Source: Mucilaginibacter sp.
GTDB taxonomy: Bacteria > Bacteroidota > Bacteroidia > Sphingobacteriales > Sphingobacteriaceae
Direction: 5' to 3'
Assembly (NCBI RefSeq): GCF_025362475.1
Contig: NZ_JANYGH010000029.1
Span: forward strand, 85,356-149,355
Length of the DNA stretch: 64,000 bases
The notes beneath the pieces were generated by a model. It did not search any database. It saw nothing but the letters and a program-made list of their open reading frames with translations, and was not told the origin of the DNA. Position numbers and translations under genes: made by a program. This document shows positions 17,292-27,147 of the stretch, piece by piece. Every line of letters begins with the position of its first letter. Within the stretch, counting starts at the first letter, position 1.

Positions 17292-20093
17292 TTACCTGAT
17301 GATGGTTAATGAGCCAGATAGGGTGCTTCGCCCGTGTTTGGGGTTGATGATGTAATAATACACGCCGCCGGGTACCTGCGTGCCGTTGTAGGTGCCATCC
17401 CAGGGAACGGTATACCCTGTTGATGCAAATAATTTGGCCCCATAACGGTTATAAACTTCAACCGTGCAATTGGTGTAGGTATCAAGGTATTTAATATTCC
17501 ATTGATCGTTAACGCCATCGCCATTGGGCGAAAACGCGTTTGGCACTACCGGCCCCTGCAATACCGAAACGTTTACCTGCCCGCTTACCGTGCATCCGGC
17601 GCTGTTGCTTACCGTTATGGTATATGTAATATCCTGCAGTGGGGTAACCGTTGGGTTTAATACGGTTGCATCGTTCAGGTAAGTAGTCGGATTCCAGGAA
17701 TAAGTAAGGCCGTCGCCCTTAGCTGTTGCGGGCAGACTTGCACTTCCGCCGGCGAGTACAGTAATGTCTGGTCCAGCGGTAATAACCGGTATGGGATTAA
17801 CCGTAATGGGTTGGCTTACCGTAACAGGGCAGCCATTTGTCGCACTATAAACGTAATTGATGGTAAAGGTACCTGCCCCGGCTGTGGCCGGATCAAACAA
17901 TCCGGTATTGCTTACGCCGGTGCCTGTGTAAACACCTGTGCCGGCTACCCCTGCAATTTCCTGCGCTGCCAGCTGCACGGTACCGCCATTGATGCACACG
18001 GCCGATGGCGCGGTGAAAGTTAACTCGGGCACAGCAAGCAAAGTAATGGTTTTATCCATAACAGATACGCAACTGCCGCCCGAATAAGCTATCATACGCA
18101 CCTGGTAATTTTGTGTGGCCGGGGTATGGAAGGCAGTGTAGGTATGGTAGTAAATTTTACCATAGGCCGGGCTTTGGTCTGTAACTACGGTGGTAGGGCT
18201 ATTACCATAGTCATAATACCATTCCACTTTGGTAATGCTGCCAAAATCTACTGTTGATGTATTGGTAAATGTAACCTGTTGATCGCTGCAAAGTGTTGAG
18301 GTGTTGGCTACGGTAAATGAGGCTACGGGAATTGATCCGTTTACGGTAAAGTTTTGGGTTAGGGCGGAGGTACAGCCGCTTGCCGATGTTACCGTAAGCG
18401 TAACCGGGTACACTGCTGCCTGTGTGTATTTATGCGGTGGGTTTTTTAATGTAGATGTATTGGGGTTAGCTGTTGTAGCATTGGCATCGCCAAAATTCCA
18501 TAGATAGGTAAAGCCGCTGGTGTTATTATCTGCAATGGTGCTGTTATCTGTAAAAGTTGCAGAGGCATCGGCCAGGCAAACATCGGGCATAGTGAATGCC
18601 GCAACAGGCAGGGGACTTATGGTAATGCTTTTTGTAGTGGTGGCCGTGCATCCGCCGGAGTTGGTTATGGTAAGCTTTACACTATAGGTGCCGGCAGTGT
18701 TGTATAGGTGCTCAAATGCCGTGCTGCTGGTTTTGGTTTCAGTAGTTCCATCGCCATAGACCCAAAGTCGGCTGGTTATGGTTCCGGTGGTGGTTGTGGA
18801 TTGATCTGTAACAGTAACCGCTTTGGTTAAACAATCCGGTGTGGAAAAGCCGAAGGCTGCAACCGGCAAGGCGCTGATAGTTATGGTTTTAGTTGCTATA
18901 GACGCTGTGCAGCCGGTATTGCCCGCCACGGTGAGTGAAGCTGTATAGGTGCCGGTTTGGGTGTATGTATGGCTTGGGTTTTGCAGCGCCGAGGTTTGCC
19001 CGTCGCCAAAATTCCAGGCCCATGAGGTTATGGTTGATCCGTTGGTAACAGAAGCATCTGTAAATACGGTGGCGGTGCCCAGGCAGGTAGCGTTCGGTAC
19101 GGTAAAACCGGCTACAGGTGATGGCGTTACTACTAAAGTAAGGTTGTTGGACGCAACAACACAGTTGGCCGAAGTAATGTTGCCAGTTGTTGCCGAAACC
19201 AGCCGGTACTTATAGGTGCCAGCCGTAGTGGGTGAGCTTATGGTGTAGGTGGTTGCTGTACCGGCGGTGCCCAGGTCTGTCCAGCTGCCGTTGGCATACA
19301 TTTGTAGTTTTTGTACATATCCACTGGCCAGGGTGCTGGTGGCTTTAATAGTATAGCTTTGTGCCGAACCTGCGCATGTGGTAACTGTACCATTGGCCGA
19401 CGCGGTAAAAACAGCCGAAACTGTTGATCCATACGGGCTAAAGGTAATATCATCCACCGCGAAATCATTACCCTGTGTGCCGCTGGCATTGCTAACCAAT
19501 TTAATAATCACATCGCCTGTGCCTGCGGGCAAGGTAAAGTTGGCAGTATAATTATGCCATACGTTGCCAGAAGGCACATCGCCGGTTGGTACCCCGCTGC
19601 CCAGCTCTGTTACGCCATCGGCGGCGTAGATATGGAAAATCATATTGGGTAATATGCCGCCCGATGCCAATACATTCTTAATCCACACGCCAAACTGGTA
19701 TTGTGTATTACCACACAAACCCGGCACGGTTCGGGTGTATACGGTACCGGCAGTCAGGTTGCCGTTTACCACCATCATATAGCCGTTGGTATTGCCGGTG
19801 GTTTCGTAATCATGGTCATAACTGGTAACAAAACCTCCGTGAACCGTGGTGGTACTTTGATTGGTGATGGTATAATAATTTTCGCCAATCTGGCCGCTGC
19901 CGCTGTAAACATAAGTGGTGGTGCCCGAGTCGGCAGATAACGCACCGCCACGGGAGGCTGTGCCTGATCCAAAAGTGATTTTAACAACCGGATCGCCCAG
20001 GCTTTGCGCCCGGGCGCTGTTACCTAAAAATAGCGTAAATAAAAAGCATGCAACAAAGACAAGGGGTTTTTCGGGCTTTAAGGCAACCAACAT
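17292..20093 (-). CDS. secreted multi-PKD protein with type IX secretion (type B) C-terminus
   Basis: The 933-residue product has a signal peptide ending at ARAQ (residue 30). Residues about 31-225 form a jelly-roll, carbohydrate-binding-like module (TVPGLCGNTQYQFGVWIKNV; DFAVDDITFSPYG). Next come an Ig-like stretch and at least four PKD domains (cores such as WNFGDGQTSALQNPSHTY and WVYGDGTTETKT), then Ig-like repeats. The last 80 residues are the CHU_C type B sorting domain (NAFSPNGDGVND, YNRYGAKLFAS, WDGTYNGTQVPGGVYYY, SGSLTIIR). It should reach the surface through T9SS and may mediate adhesion or glycan binding. It is monocistronic; the C-terminal block is very similar to that of the gene at 6792-8681. 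Confidence 0.88.
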   Translation of the reverse strand: MLVALKPEKPLVFVACFLFTLFLGNSARAQSLGDPVVKITFGSGTASRGGALSADSGTTTYVYSGSGQIGENYYTITNQSTTTVHGGFVTSYDHDYETTGNTNGYMMVVNGNLTAGTVYTRTVPGLCGNTQYQFGVWIKNVLASGGILPNMIFHIYAADGVTELGSGVPTGDVPSGNVWHNYTANFTLPAGTGDVIIKLVSNASGTQGNDFAVDDITFSPYGSTVSAVFTASANGTVTTCAGSAQSYTIKATSTLASGYVQKLQMYANGSWTDLGTAGTATTYTISSPTTAGTYKYRLVSATTGNITSANCVVASNNLTLVVTPSPVAGFTVPNATCLGTATVFTDASVTNGSTITSWAWNFGDGQTSALQNPSHTYTQTGTYTASLTVAGNTGCTASIATKTITISALPVAAFGFSTPDCLTKAVTVTDQSTTTTGTITSRLWVYGDGTTETKTSSTAFEHLYNTAGTYSVKLTITNSGGCTATTTKSITISPLPVAAFTMPDVCLADASATFTDNSTIADNNTSGFTYLWNFGDANATTANPNTSTLKNPPHKYTQAAVYPVTLTVTSASGCTSALTQNFTVNGSIPVASFTVANTSTLCSDQQVTFTNTSTVDFGSITKVEWYYDYGNSPTTVVTDQSPAYGKIYYHTYTAFHTPATQNYQVRMIAYSGGSCVSVMDKTITLLAVPELTFTAPSAVCINGGTVQLAAQEIAGVAGTGVYTGTGVSNTGLFDPATAGAGTFTINYVYSATNGCPVTVSQPITVNPIPVITAGPDITVLAGGSASLPATAKGDGLTYSWNPTTYLNDATVLNPTVTPLQDITYTITVSNSAGCTVSGQVNVSVLQGPVVPNAFSPNGDGVNDQWNIKYLDTYTNCTVEVYNRYGAKLFASTGYTVPWDGTYNGTQVPGGVYYYIINPKHGRSTLSGSLTIIR

Positions 20094-20300
20094 TTATAAG
20101 CATCATTAATTATGGTGGATTAACGCACCAAAGCGCGCCGCTGCTTAACCAACATGCGCAGGTAAGCAGCTCTTGAAGCTTAAAGATGTTTCAACAATTG
20201 CATATGCACAGCTAAGTGTCGATTAATGGGGCAATTGAATCGGTAAATGATTCGCTATGAAAGTGCTGTTGGGCGGTTGGGCATTATGGCGGCTTGGGTT

Positions 20301-21068
20301 TTACCGGTTTTCCAGCCAATCTAAAAACGCTGTTGCTTTATCTTTTCCTATTAGTAACTGATCCGGACTGGGGATAACCAGCCTGATTAATAATTTACGT
20401 GCAAAATAATGTTCTACTTCTTTTACCGCGTTGAAGTTGATGAGGTATTGCCTGCTTAACCTGAAAAACTGACTGGCTGATAAAAGTTTGTGTACTTCAT
20501 CTAAAGATTGTGATATGGGGTACTCCTGGAGGTCAAATGTGGTGATGGTAGGTGTTTCGTTCCGGATATAAAAAAAAGCGATATTCTCTGTTGCAATAGT
20601 TACATACTTGTTGTTCTTAAATACCAGGAAACTCTTTTTATCCTGTTTATTATCAAGCCGGTTGAGTAAGGCTTCAATTCCAGGCAGATCATTCTTAGGG
20701 CCCTGGAAAAAGCTCTGTAACTTACTTACCTTATCAAAAGCCTGCAAAATGTTTTCCTTTAAAAATGGTTTAAGTATATAGTCTATACCATTTGCTTTAA
20801 AGGCGTCTATGGCATAATCATCATAAGCGGTACAAAATATTACAGGCGATTCAATTTTCACTTCTTTAAATATCTCAAAGCATAAACCATCTGCCAGCTG
20901 GATATCCATAAAGATCAGATCGGGCCTGGCATTGGTATTAAGGAAGCTGATGGCTGTGGCCACACTTTGTATCGAGGCTATTATTTGCGCGCCCGGTTGT
21001 ACCGCAACAATAAGCCGGGCAAGTGCTTTCGCGGTTTTAACCTCGTCTTCAATGATGAGTATAGTCAT
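20301..21068 (-). CDS. LytTR-family response regulator
   Basis: The 255-residue protein has an N-terminal receiver domain with acidic pocket EDE, phosphoacceptor Asp55 (LIFMDIQLADG), Thr80 and Lys100 (DYILKPF), then a short linker and a C-terminal LytTR DNA-binding domain (residues about 150-250; VTIATENIAFFYIRNE, FFRLSRQYLINFNAVKEVE). Its gene overlaps the kinase gene by 20 bp, so the two are expressed together. LytTR regulators bind direct repeats upstream of target promoters. It is the last gene of a four-gene operon with a haem protein. Confidence 0.93.
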   Translation of the reverse strand: MTILIIEDEVKTAKALARLIVAVQPGAQIIASIQSVATAISFLNTNARPDLIFMDIQLADGLCFEIFKEVKIESPVIFCTAYDDYAIDAFKANGIDYILKPFLKENILQAFDKVSKLQSFFQGPKNDLPGIEALLNRLDNKQDKKSFLVFKNNKYVTIATENIAFFYIRNETPTITTFDLQEYPISQSLDEVHKLLSASQFFRLSRQYLINFNAVKEVEHYFARKLLIRLVIPSPDQLLIGKDKATAFLDWLENR

Positions 21069-22095
21069 ATATTACAGGTAAATAAACCTTAAAGGATGTA
21101 CCATCGGCAACTACATCTACTTTTTTATGCAAAAGGTGCAGGTAACGCTGGTTAATATTTTCTAACCCTACCCCGGTAGATGATTCCGGTGTTTTTTTGA
21201 GTTGCAATTGATTTGTTATCACCAGCATTTCTCCTTCAGAATACAAGGCAATGTTTAAAGGCTGCTCCAACGAAACTACATTATGTTTAATGCAATTTTC
21301 AACCAGTAACTGTAACGTAAATGGTGGTATGTATGATGACAGATGTTGGTTGCTAATTTTAAAAGTAATTTGGATGCCATCTTCAAAACGGGCCTTTAGT
21401 AAATACAGGTAGGCATTTAGTATGTCTAATTCTTCGGATAATGGAATGATATCCATTTTTCTGCTTTCTAATGAAAAGCGATAAAAATCAGCCAGTTTAA
21501 CTATAAAATCGGCTACATGCTCATCTCCAATATCCACCATTGACTTCAGTGTTGTAAGACTATTAAACAAGAAATGGGGATTTACCTGTTGTTTTAGCAA
21601 TTCATACTGCGCCCCAAGGTTGTCTGTTTTAATCCGATCCATTTCAAAGCCCATTAACTGCGCGCTATAACTTTGGTATAGCAAATACAGAAACATGTAG
21701 ATGGTTAAGTTGATCAATACCCCCCTAAACTCATACATCAACGTCATGGATTGAAAATGGTAATAAGGAAATAGCGCCTGGTGAACAGCAACAAGTATCA
21801 GCATCAGCATAATGCCTAAAAACAAACTACTGCTTAGCCGCCGGTTAAAAAAACGCGTAGTAATTTGCTGATTAGAAAATTTGGGCAGACTGTAAATGTT
21901 AAAATACCAAACAAACAGCGAAAATAAAAAAGCGATGGATGCATCTACAACCAGCTCAATTCCCCGGATATGTAGCTGAAGTATTTTGGGTACCGATGCC
22001 AAGATCCCCATGAACAGCGAGCTGAACCAGATGATGCGGGCCGATACCCTGAATACTTTTTTGTTATTAGTTTTAACGTACCCGGTAAAAATCAT
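21049..22095 (-). CDS. LytS-type sensor histidine kinase
   Basis: The 348-residue protein has four transmembrane helices (about 21-39, 52-70, 90-108 and 124-142) with short loops and no periplasmic sensor domain. The His_kinase dimerisation box is LLKQQVNPHFLFNSLTTL (His174), and the C-terminal ATPase has LQLLVENCIKHNV and GVGLENINQRY. It pairs with the LytTR regulator whose gene overlaps it. Its own start overlaps the stop of the upstream lipoprotein gene by four bases (ATGA). As the membrane part has no large sensing loop, the signal may come from the lipoprotein or the haem protein encoded just upstream. Confidence 0.92.
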   Translation of the reverse strand: MIFTGYVKTNNKKVFRVSARIIWFSSLFMGILASVPKILQLHIRGIELVVDASIAFLFSLFVWYFNIYSLPKFSNQQITTRFFNRRLSSSLFLGIMLMLILVAVHQALFPYYHFQSMTLMYEFRGVLINLTIYMFLYLLYQSYSAQLMGFEMDRIKTDNLGAQYELLKQQVNPHFLFNSLTTLKSMVDIGDEHVADFIVKLADFYRFSLESRKMDIIPLSEELDILNAYLYLLKARFEDGIQITFKISNQHLSSYIPPFTLQLLVENCIKHNVVSLEQPLNIALYSEGEMLVITNQLQLKKTPESSTGVGLENINQRYLHLLHKKVDVVADGTSFKVYLPVIYDYTHH

Positions 22096-22574
22096 GGCAT
22101 TACAGATGGTTGCTGCTCAAAGATATATTTAATTCTATCTTGCTGATGAAGTGTATCCGGGTTTGCAACCAAATCTTTGCCTTCAATTTTTTTGTAGCTG
22201 ATGACGGTATGGTTGACTATAGCCGTAGTTTTTACAAGTTCCACACTACTCAGGTCGCCGGGAATTTTAGCGCCAAACCAATGGTCATCGTCCTGTTGTT
22301 TCCAGGTAACTAATGCAAATACTTCGCCCGCCGGATGGTTTTTTAAGCCGGCTATTGCATTTTTTAAACCAAGCTCATTGGCATACAGGGTTGACATGGT
22401 ACCCCGTTTTTTATTGATTGACGACGACATCACTTTTAAGCCTAAAGCTTCAAATTGAAATGATGGGGGAAGCGAGGCTTTTTTGTTGATCAGATCGGCA
22501 CTGTTAGTTTTGTGACCGCAGGCGGATGACAAAATGGCTATTCCGGCTAAGAGCATATATATTGATCTTTTCAT
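22092..22574 (-). CDS. lipoprotein resembling a haem-less cytochrome P460 domain
   Basis: The 160-residue product has a lipobox (AILSSACG, Cys19). Residues about 55-120 can be aligned by eye with the P460 region of the next upstream protein: GTMSTLYANELGLKNAI and GEVFALVTWKQ here against GTMRVIFGNDVATKAIK and GTIFAKVAWDQ there. However, it has no CxxCH haem site. It is placed between the dihaem protein and the kinase, two bases after the former and overlapping the latter. A role as a membrane-anchored sensor or electron-transfer partner is plausible but not shown. Confidence 0.7.
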   Translation of the reverse strand: MKRSIYMLLAGIAILSSACGHKTNSADLINKKASLPPSFQFEALGLKVMSSSINKKRGTMSTLYANELGLKNAIAGLKNHPAGEVFALVTWKQQDDDHWFGAKIPGDLSSVELVKTTAIVNHTVISYKKIEGKDLVANPDTLHQQDRIKYIFEQQPSVMP

Positions 22575-22576
22575 GA

Positions 22577-23539
22577 TTATTGGTGTTTAAGGGGTTGGGT
22601 AAATACAAAATCCTCATCGGCCAAAGGTTTATGGCAGCTTACACATTCGCGGGCAAACATTACATCGGTACCATAAGGCACCAGTTTAGGGGTTTTAAAG
22701 CGGGCGAAACCCCAGCCTTTAGTTGTTTTGTATTTTTGATCGTCTTTAATCATGTATTCTATCTGCTTAAAAGCGCCGGTGTGTACCTCTCCATCTTTAT
22801 CGGCAAGCTGGTCCCAAGCTACTTTGGCAAATATGGTTCCGTTTGGCCAGGGATTAATATGATTCTCCTTAATAGCCTTAGTAGCCACATCATTACCAAA
22901 TATCACCCGCATGGTACCATTATCAAAACGCTCGGTTGTACTTATAGGTTGCCAGTTTTTGTAATCGGGAATGTAGGTAACGCTGTTAAGCGCGGTGGGC
23001 AGTTTACCCGCAGCAACTTTTCCTTTTTGCCAGTGCTGGTATTGTTTATCCAAAGCATTTATTTTTGCGGTATCCGCGGGTTTATTCACAACCATATCGG
23101 CCATGTACTTTTTTAGCACGACAAGATCATTGGCCGACACCTTTGCCGATGAATGTACCAGCACATAATCTTTAACCGGCATTGCGCCTGCCGAGATCTG
23201 GTTAACAGCCTCCCATAGTTTCGCTTTCTGATCGGCAGGGGCAAGGTTTTTCCATGTAGAAAAATTAAGACCCGCCCGGCCATCCTTAACATGCTGCGCC
23301 ACCTGCCAGTAAATGGGGGCTACTTTATCATACCATCGCAGGTTTGTTTGGTTGGAGTGGCAATCGTAACAAGCGCGTATAATAATGGCTTTAACGTCGG
23401 CAGGAGCTTCAAAGTCGCCGGTTGCCGGTGAGTTTTTAATTTCGGGATGAATAAATTGGATCCCGGAAAAAGCGATAATTAAAACAATAACCAGTATGAA
23501 ATAATTTCGCTTGCTGGTTTGGTTTACTAACTTCCTCAT
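22577..23539 (-). CDS. membrane-anchored dihaem protein: haem-binding domain plus cytochrome P460
   Basis: The 320-residue protein has one N-terminal membrane anchor (YFILVIVLIIAFSGIQFI), a haem-binding domain with CYDCH (residues 57-61) followed by the conserved SNQTNLRWYDKVAPIYW, and a C-terminal cytochrome P460 domain from about residue 180 with CVSCH (299-303). Both haem sites should be covalent c-type, on the periplasmic side. P460 proteins oxidise hydroxylamine or bind NO in other bacteria, but the usual Lys cross-link cannot be judged by eye. It is the first gene of an operon ending with a LytS/LytTR pair, which suggests redox or NO-responsive signalling. Confidence 0.85.
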   Translation of the reverse strand: MRKLVNQTSKRNYFILVIVLIIAFSGIQFIHPEIKNSPATGDFEAPADVKAIIIRACYDCHSNQTNLRWYDKVAPIYWQVAQHVKDGRAGLNFSTWKNLAPADQKAKLWEAVNQISAGAMPVKDYVLVHSSAKVSANDLVVLKKYMADMVVNKPADTAKINALDKQYQHWQKGKVAAGKLPTALNSVTYIPDYKNWQPISTTERFDNGTMRVIFGNDVATKAIKENHINPWPNGTIFAKVAWDQLADKDGEVHTGAFKQIEYMIKDDQKYKTTKGWGFARFKTPKLVPYGTDVMFARECVSCHKPLADEDFVFTQPLKHQ

Positions 23540-23688
23540 TGTGAAATACTTTTATACAAAGGAAGCATGAATACAGCGGATAGCAAAGCGCTTTTATGTT
23601 CAATACGGCAAAATAACAGGGCAAACCGGCATTGCGGAGGTTGATGGTGGGGATTGCCTTTTGTATAGGAAATTCTTTCTGCACAAAA

Positions 23689-23715
23689 AAGCCCTGCATA
23701 GTTTATGCAAGGCTT
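23689..23715 (-). terminator. Rho-independent terminator of dnaA
   Basis: On the minus strand, AAGCCTTGCATA and TATGCAGGGCTT form a 12-bp stem with one mismatch and a 3-nt loop, followed by TTTTTT. It lies 26 bp after the dnaA stop codon. Confidence 0.8.
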
Positions 23716-23740
23716 GTAGTAATATGGTTAGCAGGTTAGT

Positions 23741-25168
23741 TTATGACATTTTTAGTTTTTTCTGAATATCAGCAACGTAACCTTTAAATTTCTTGTCGGT
23801 GTCGATAAGGTCTTCAACAGTTTGGCAGGCATAGATCACGGTAGAGTGGTCGCGGCCGCCAAAGAAATGGCCTATTGATTTTAATGAACTTTTGGTATGG
23901 GCTTTTGCAAGGTACATTGAAATTTGGCGGGCCTGCACAATTTCGCGTTTGCGGGTTTGTGATTTCACCATTTCAATAGGCACTTCAAAGTATTCGCAAA
24001 CCAGGCTTTGTATGTACTCCATCGAAATTTCTTTTGATGAGTTCTTCACAAAGTTTTTCAACATTTGTTTAGCAAGGTTCAGGTCTATCTCCTTACGGTT
24101 AAGGGTTGATTGTGCCAATAATGATACCATAGCACCTTCCAGCTCACGTACATTGTTATCAATGTTATGGGCTACATATTCAATAACATCGTTTGATAGT
24201 TCAATACCATCCTGGTAGATTTTGTTCTTGAGGATAGCCATACGGGTTTCCAGATCAGGGATCTGTAAATCGGCGGATAGGCCCCATTTAAATCTTGATA
24301 ATAGTCTTTCTTCTAAACCGGCCAGGTCTTTAGGGGCTTTGTCTGATGTAATGATCAGCTGTTTGCCGCTTTGGTGCAGGTGGTTAAATATGTGGAAGAA
24401 GAAATCCTGTGTTTTTTCTTTACCGGCAAAGTTGTGCACATCATCCATGATGAGTACATCAATGGCCTGGTAAAAATTTACAAAATCGTTAATGTTGTTA
24501 TGTTTCAGCGCGTCAACAAATTGTTGAGTAAATTTCTCGCATGATACATAAAGTACCAATTTATCGGGTAGCGAACGTTTGATCTCGTTACCGATGGCCT
24601 GGGCAAGGTGAGTTTTACCTAAACCTACACCACCATAGATCATTAAAGGGTTAAATGAAGTGCCACCCGGTTTTGCGGCTACAGCGTAACCTGCAGAGCG
24701 GGCCAAACGGTTACAGTCACCTTCAACAAAGTTTTCGAAGGTGTAGTTCCTGTTCAGTTGCGGATCTACATTTAATTTTTTCAAGCCGGGAATCACAAAA
24801 GGGTTTTTGATATCCTTATTGATTGAAATAGGTATCGGCATTGACTGATACTTTGACTCGGCGCCATTTCCGTTCGAGGGCATATTAGTTGTATAGGGTT
24901 TACTTGATGATGATTGCTCAACAACAATATTATACTCCAAACGTCCTTCGTCCCCTAATTGTTTTTTTATTGTTTTGCGCAGCAAGCCTACGTAGTGCTC
25001 CTCAAGCCATTCGTAAAAAAACAAACTTGGTACTTGTATGGTTAAAACACTCCCCTCCATCCTTAAGGCTTTTATCGGCTCAAACCAGGTTTTGAAGCTC
25101 TGTGCCGGTATGTTGTCCTTTATGATCTGAAGACAGCTATTCCAAACGTTAGTACAAGTTTTTTCCAT
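23741..25168 (-). CDS. dnaA: chromosomal replication initiator protein DnaA
   Basis: The 475-residue protein has an N-terminal domain I (VWNSCLQIIKDNIPAQSFKT), a short variable linker (residues about 95-140), the AAA+ domain with Walker A IYGGVGLGKTHLAQAIG and Walker B VLIMDDVHNF, sensor motifs, and the C-terminal DnaA-box-binding helix-turn-helix (GGRDHSTVIYACQTVEDL). It binds DnaA boxes and melts the origin. The start MEKTCTNVW is typical of Bacteroidota. The gene stands alone with a long AT-rich upstream region; dnaN is not adjacent, as is common in this phylum. Confidence 0.98.
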   Translation of the reverse strand: MEKTCTNVWNSCLQIIKDNIPAQSFKTWFEPIKALRMEGSVLTIQVPSLFFYEWLEEHYVGLLRKTIKKQLGDEGRLEYNIVVEQSSSSKPYTTNMPSNGNGAESKYQSMPIPISINKDIKNPFVIPGLKKLNVDPQLNRNYTFENFVEGDCNRLARSAGYAVAAKPGGTSFNPLMIYGGVGLGKTHLAQAIGNEIKRSLPDKLVLYVSCEKFTQQFVDALKHNNINDFVNFYQAIDVLIMDDVHNFAGKEKTQDFFFHIFNHLHQSGKQLIITSDKAPKDLAGLEERLLSRFKWGLSADLQIPDLETRMAILKNKIYQDGIELSNDVIEYVAHNIDNNVRELEGAMVSLLAQSTLNRKEIDLNLAKQMLKNFVKNSSKEISMEYIQSLVCEYFEVPIEMVKSQTRKREIVQARQISMYLAKAHTKSSLKSIGHFFGGRDHSTVIYACQTVEDLIDTDKKFKGYVADIQKKLKMS

Positions 25169-25597
25169 GTATATATAAGTAATTATTTGATTTCCAACCC
25201 CTCAGCCAACATCTTTTGGGACTGCTACGGAACATCGAATATTGCCAAAAAAAGCTTATAAAAAAATTAAATTTTCACTTTTTTAACATTTCTCAAGTTA
25301 TCAACAAAAGTTGTTTTTAAATATAAAATTTGTATATAAGGCTTTATTTTGTATTGAGAAACGCAATTGTATAAATTTTTAATTAATTTTTTTTTTTCTT
25401 TCAGAGCAAAAAACGGTAAAAAAGCGGCTTTTTTTTGACGTTGTTATACGCCAAAATTGAGGCAATTGTTGAGCCATATTAGCCGTTTGTACTAAACTAA
25501 AAACTAAAGCGCTGGACCAGTGCCGAATACAATTAAAATCTGATATTTATTAAATGTGGCAAGCTATCTGCACAATTTCAAAAGCCACGGCACGATA
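25169..25597. other. AT-rich region upstream of dnaA
   Basis: This 429-bp gene-free stretch is very AT-rich between 25255 and 25440, with homopolymer T runs (25385-25400). It holds one near-match to a DnaA box (TTATCAACA, 25298-25306). It certainly carries the dnaA promoter. An origin function is possible, but one imperfect box is too little to support it. Confidence 0.4.
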
Positions 25598-27142
25598 TCA
25601 ATATTCTCCAAAAACGCTGCGTAGTGTATCTGCGATCTCTCCTAAGGTAGCGTAGTTTTCAACCGAAGATACTATAAAGGGCATCAAATTTTCGGTGCCC
25701 GAAGCAGCCATCTTCAATAGTTGCAGATTATCTTTAACAGCGTTGTTGTTTCTTTTGTTTTTAAGTTTTGTGATTTTTTCCATCTGCATTTTACGGATGG
25801 AGTCATCAACCCTGAACACGTTGCGGGGAGCATCTTCTTGCTGGACGAATTTGTTTACGCCAACCAAAACTTTCTCGCCGTTTTCGATATCGATCTGGTA
25901 CTGGTAGGCAGATGCAGCTATTTCCTGCTGTATATAGTCTTGTTCAATAGCTTTCACTGCGCCGCCCATGGCGTCTATCTTATCTATATACAATTGTGCG
26001 GCGGCTTCAACCTCGTTGGTGAGCGATTCTATAAAATAAGAACCAGCCAGCGGATCCACGGTATCGGTAACGCCGCTTTCAAAAGCGATGATCTGCTGGG
26101 TGCGCAGGGCTATTTTTGCAGCAGCTTCGGTAGGTAATGACAATGCTTCGTCATAACCATTGGTATGTAGTGATTGTGTGCCGCCCAATACGGCTGCCAG
26201 CGCCTGGTTACTTACACGTATAATATTATTTAGGGGCTGCTGGGCGGTTAAGGTTGAGCCACCGGTTTGGGTATGGAAACGGAGCTTTTGCGCTCCGGCA
26301 TCAGTCGCGCCCAACTCCTTGGTTATATGCGCCCACATTCGCCTTGCAGCCCTGAACTTGGCTATCTCCTCAAAAAAATTATTATGGCAATTGAAAAAGA
26401 AAGAGAGGCGTTTGGCAAATACATTTATATCCAACCCCTTATCCAGTGCTGCTTTTAAATATGCTTTACCATTGGCTAATGTAAAGGCCAGCTCCTGCAC
26501 GGCCGTTGAGCCGGCCTCGCGGATATGGTATCCCGATATGGATATGGTGTTCCATTTGGGCACCTCTTTACTGCAATATTCAAACACATCGGTAATGAGC
26601 CGCATGGATGGGGTAGGCGGGTATATATATGTACCGCGCGCGGCATACTCCTTTAGTATATCGTTTTGTACTGTTCCCGAGATCTGGTGCAGATCGGCCC
26701 CTTGCTTTTTGGCGAGAGCAATATACATGGCCAGCAATATAGGCGCGGTGGCGTTAATGGTCATGCTGGTGGTAATATCCTTTAATTGGATGCCATCAAA
26801 CAGAATCTCGATATCTTCTAACGAATCAATGGCTACGCCTACTTTGCCAACTTCGCCCTCTGATAGTTCATGGTCGCTGTCGTATCCAATTTGTGTGGGA
26901 AGATCAAAGGCCACAGATAAGCCGGTTGTGCCCTGAGTTAATAAATAATGGTAACGTTTGTTTGATTCTTCGGCTGTTGAAAATCCGGCGTACTGGCGCA
27001 TGGTCCAGGCTTTGCCCCGGTACATGTCTTTCTGGATACCGCGTGTAAAAGGGAACTCGCCGGGGAGTTCATCCATTTGCGATGGCCCGGTGTATACTTC
27101 CTTAATTTCGATACCAGATGTGGTGCTGAATTTTTTAGCCAT
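25598..27142 (-). CDS. methylmalonyl-CoA mutase family, catalytic subunit without B12 domain
   Basis: The 514-residue protein covers the CoA-binding TIM-barrel of the mutase family: [64 protein letters not shown] and [19 protein letters not shown]. The Tyr in RQYAGFST agrees with methylmalonyl-CoA rather than isobutyryl-CoA specificity by my recollection. The C-terminal cobalamin-binding domain (DxHxxG) is absent and the protein ends at LRSVFGEY, so a separate small subunit encoded elsewhere is needed for activity. It is cotranscribed with the membrane protein encoded five bases upstream. Role: interconversion of methylmalonyl-CoA and succinyl-CoA or a similar carbon rearrangement. Confidence 0.9.
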   Translation of the reverse strand: MAKKFSTTSGIEIKEVYTGPSQMDELPGEFPFTRGIQKDMYRGKAWTMRQYAGFSTAEESNKRYHYLLTQGTTGLSVAFDLPTQIGYDSDHELSEGEVGKVGVAIDSLEDIEILFDGIQLKDITTSMTINATAPILLAMYIALAKKQGADLHQISGTVQNDILKEYAARGTYIYPPTPSMRLITDVFEYCSKEVPKWNTISISGYHIREAGSTAVQELAFTLANGKAYLKAALDKGLDINVFAKRLSFFFNCHNNFFEEIAKFRAARRMWAHITKELGATDAGAQKLRFHTQTGGSTLTAQQPLNNIIRVSNQALAAVLGGTQSLHTNGYDEALSLPTEAAAKIALRTQQIIAFESGVTDTVDPLAGSYFIESLTNEVEAAAQLYIDKIDAMGGAVKAIEQDYIQQEIAASAYQYQIDIENGEKVLVGVNKFVQQEDAPRNVFRVDDSIRKMQMEKITKLKNKRNNNAVKDNLQLLKMAASGTENLMPFIVSSVENYATLGEIADTLRSVFGEY

Positions 27143-27147
27143 TGCGT

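Noticed and set aside
17292..20093. Large plus-strand shadow frames inside the multi-PKD gene
   Set aside because: They mirror a long, clearly coding minus-strand gene and lack any independent motif.
25240..25440. Replication origin next to dnaA
   Set aside because: Only one imperfect DnaA box (TTATCAACA) was found; AT richness alone also fits a promoter. Strand-skew analysis of the whole chromosome would decide it.
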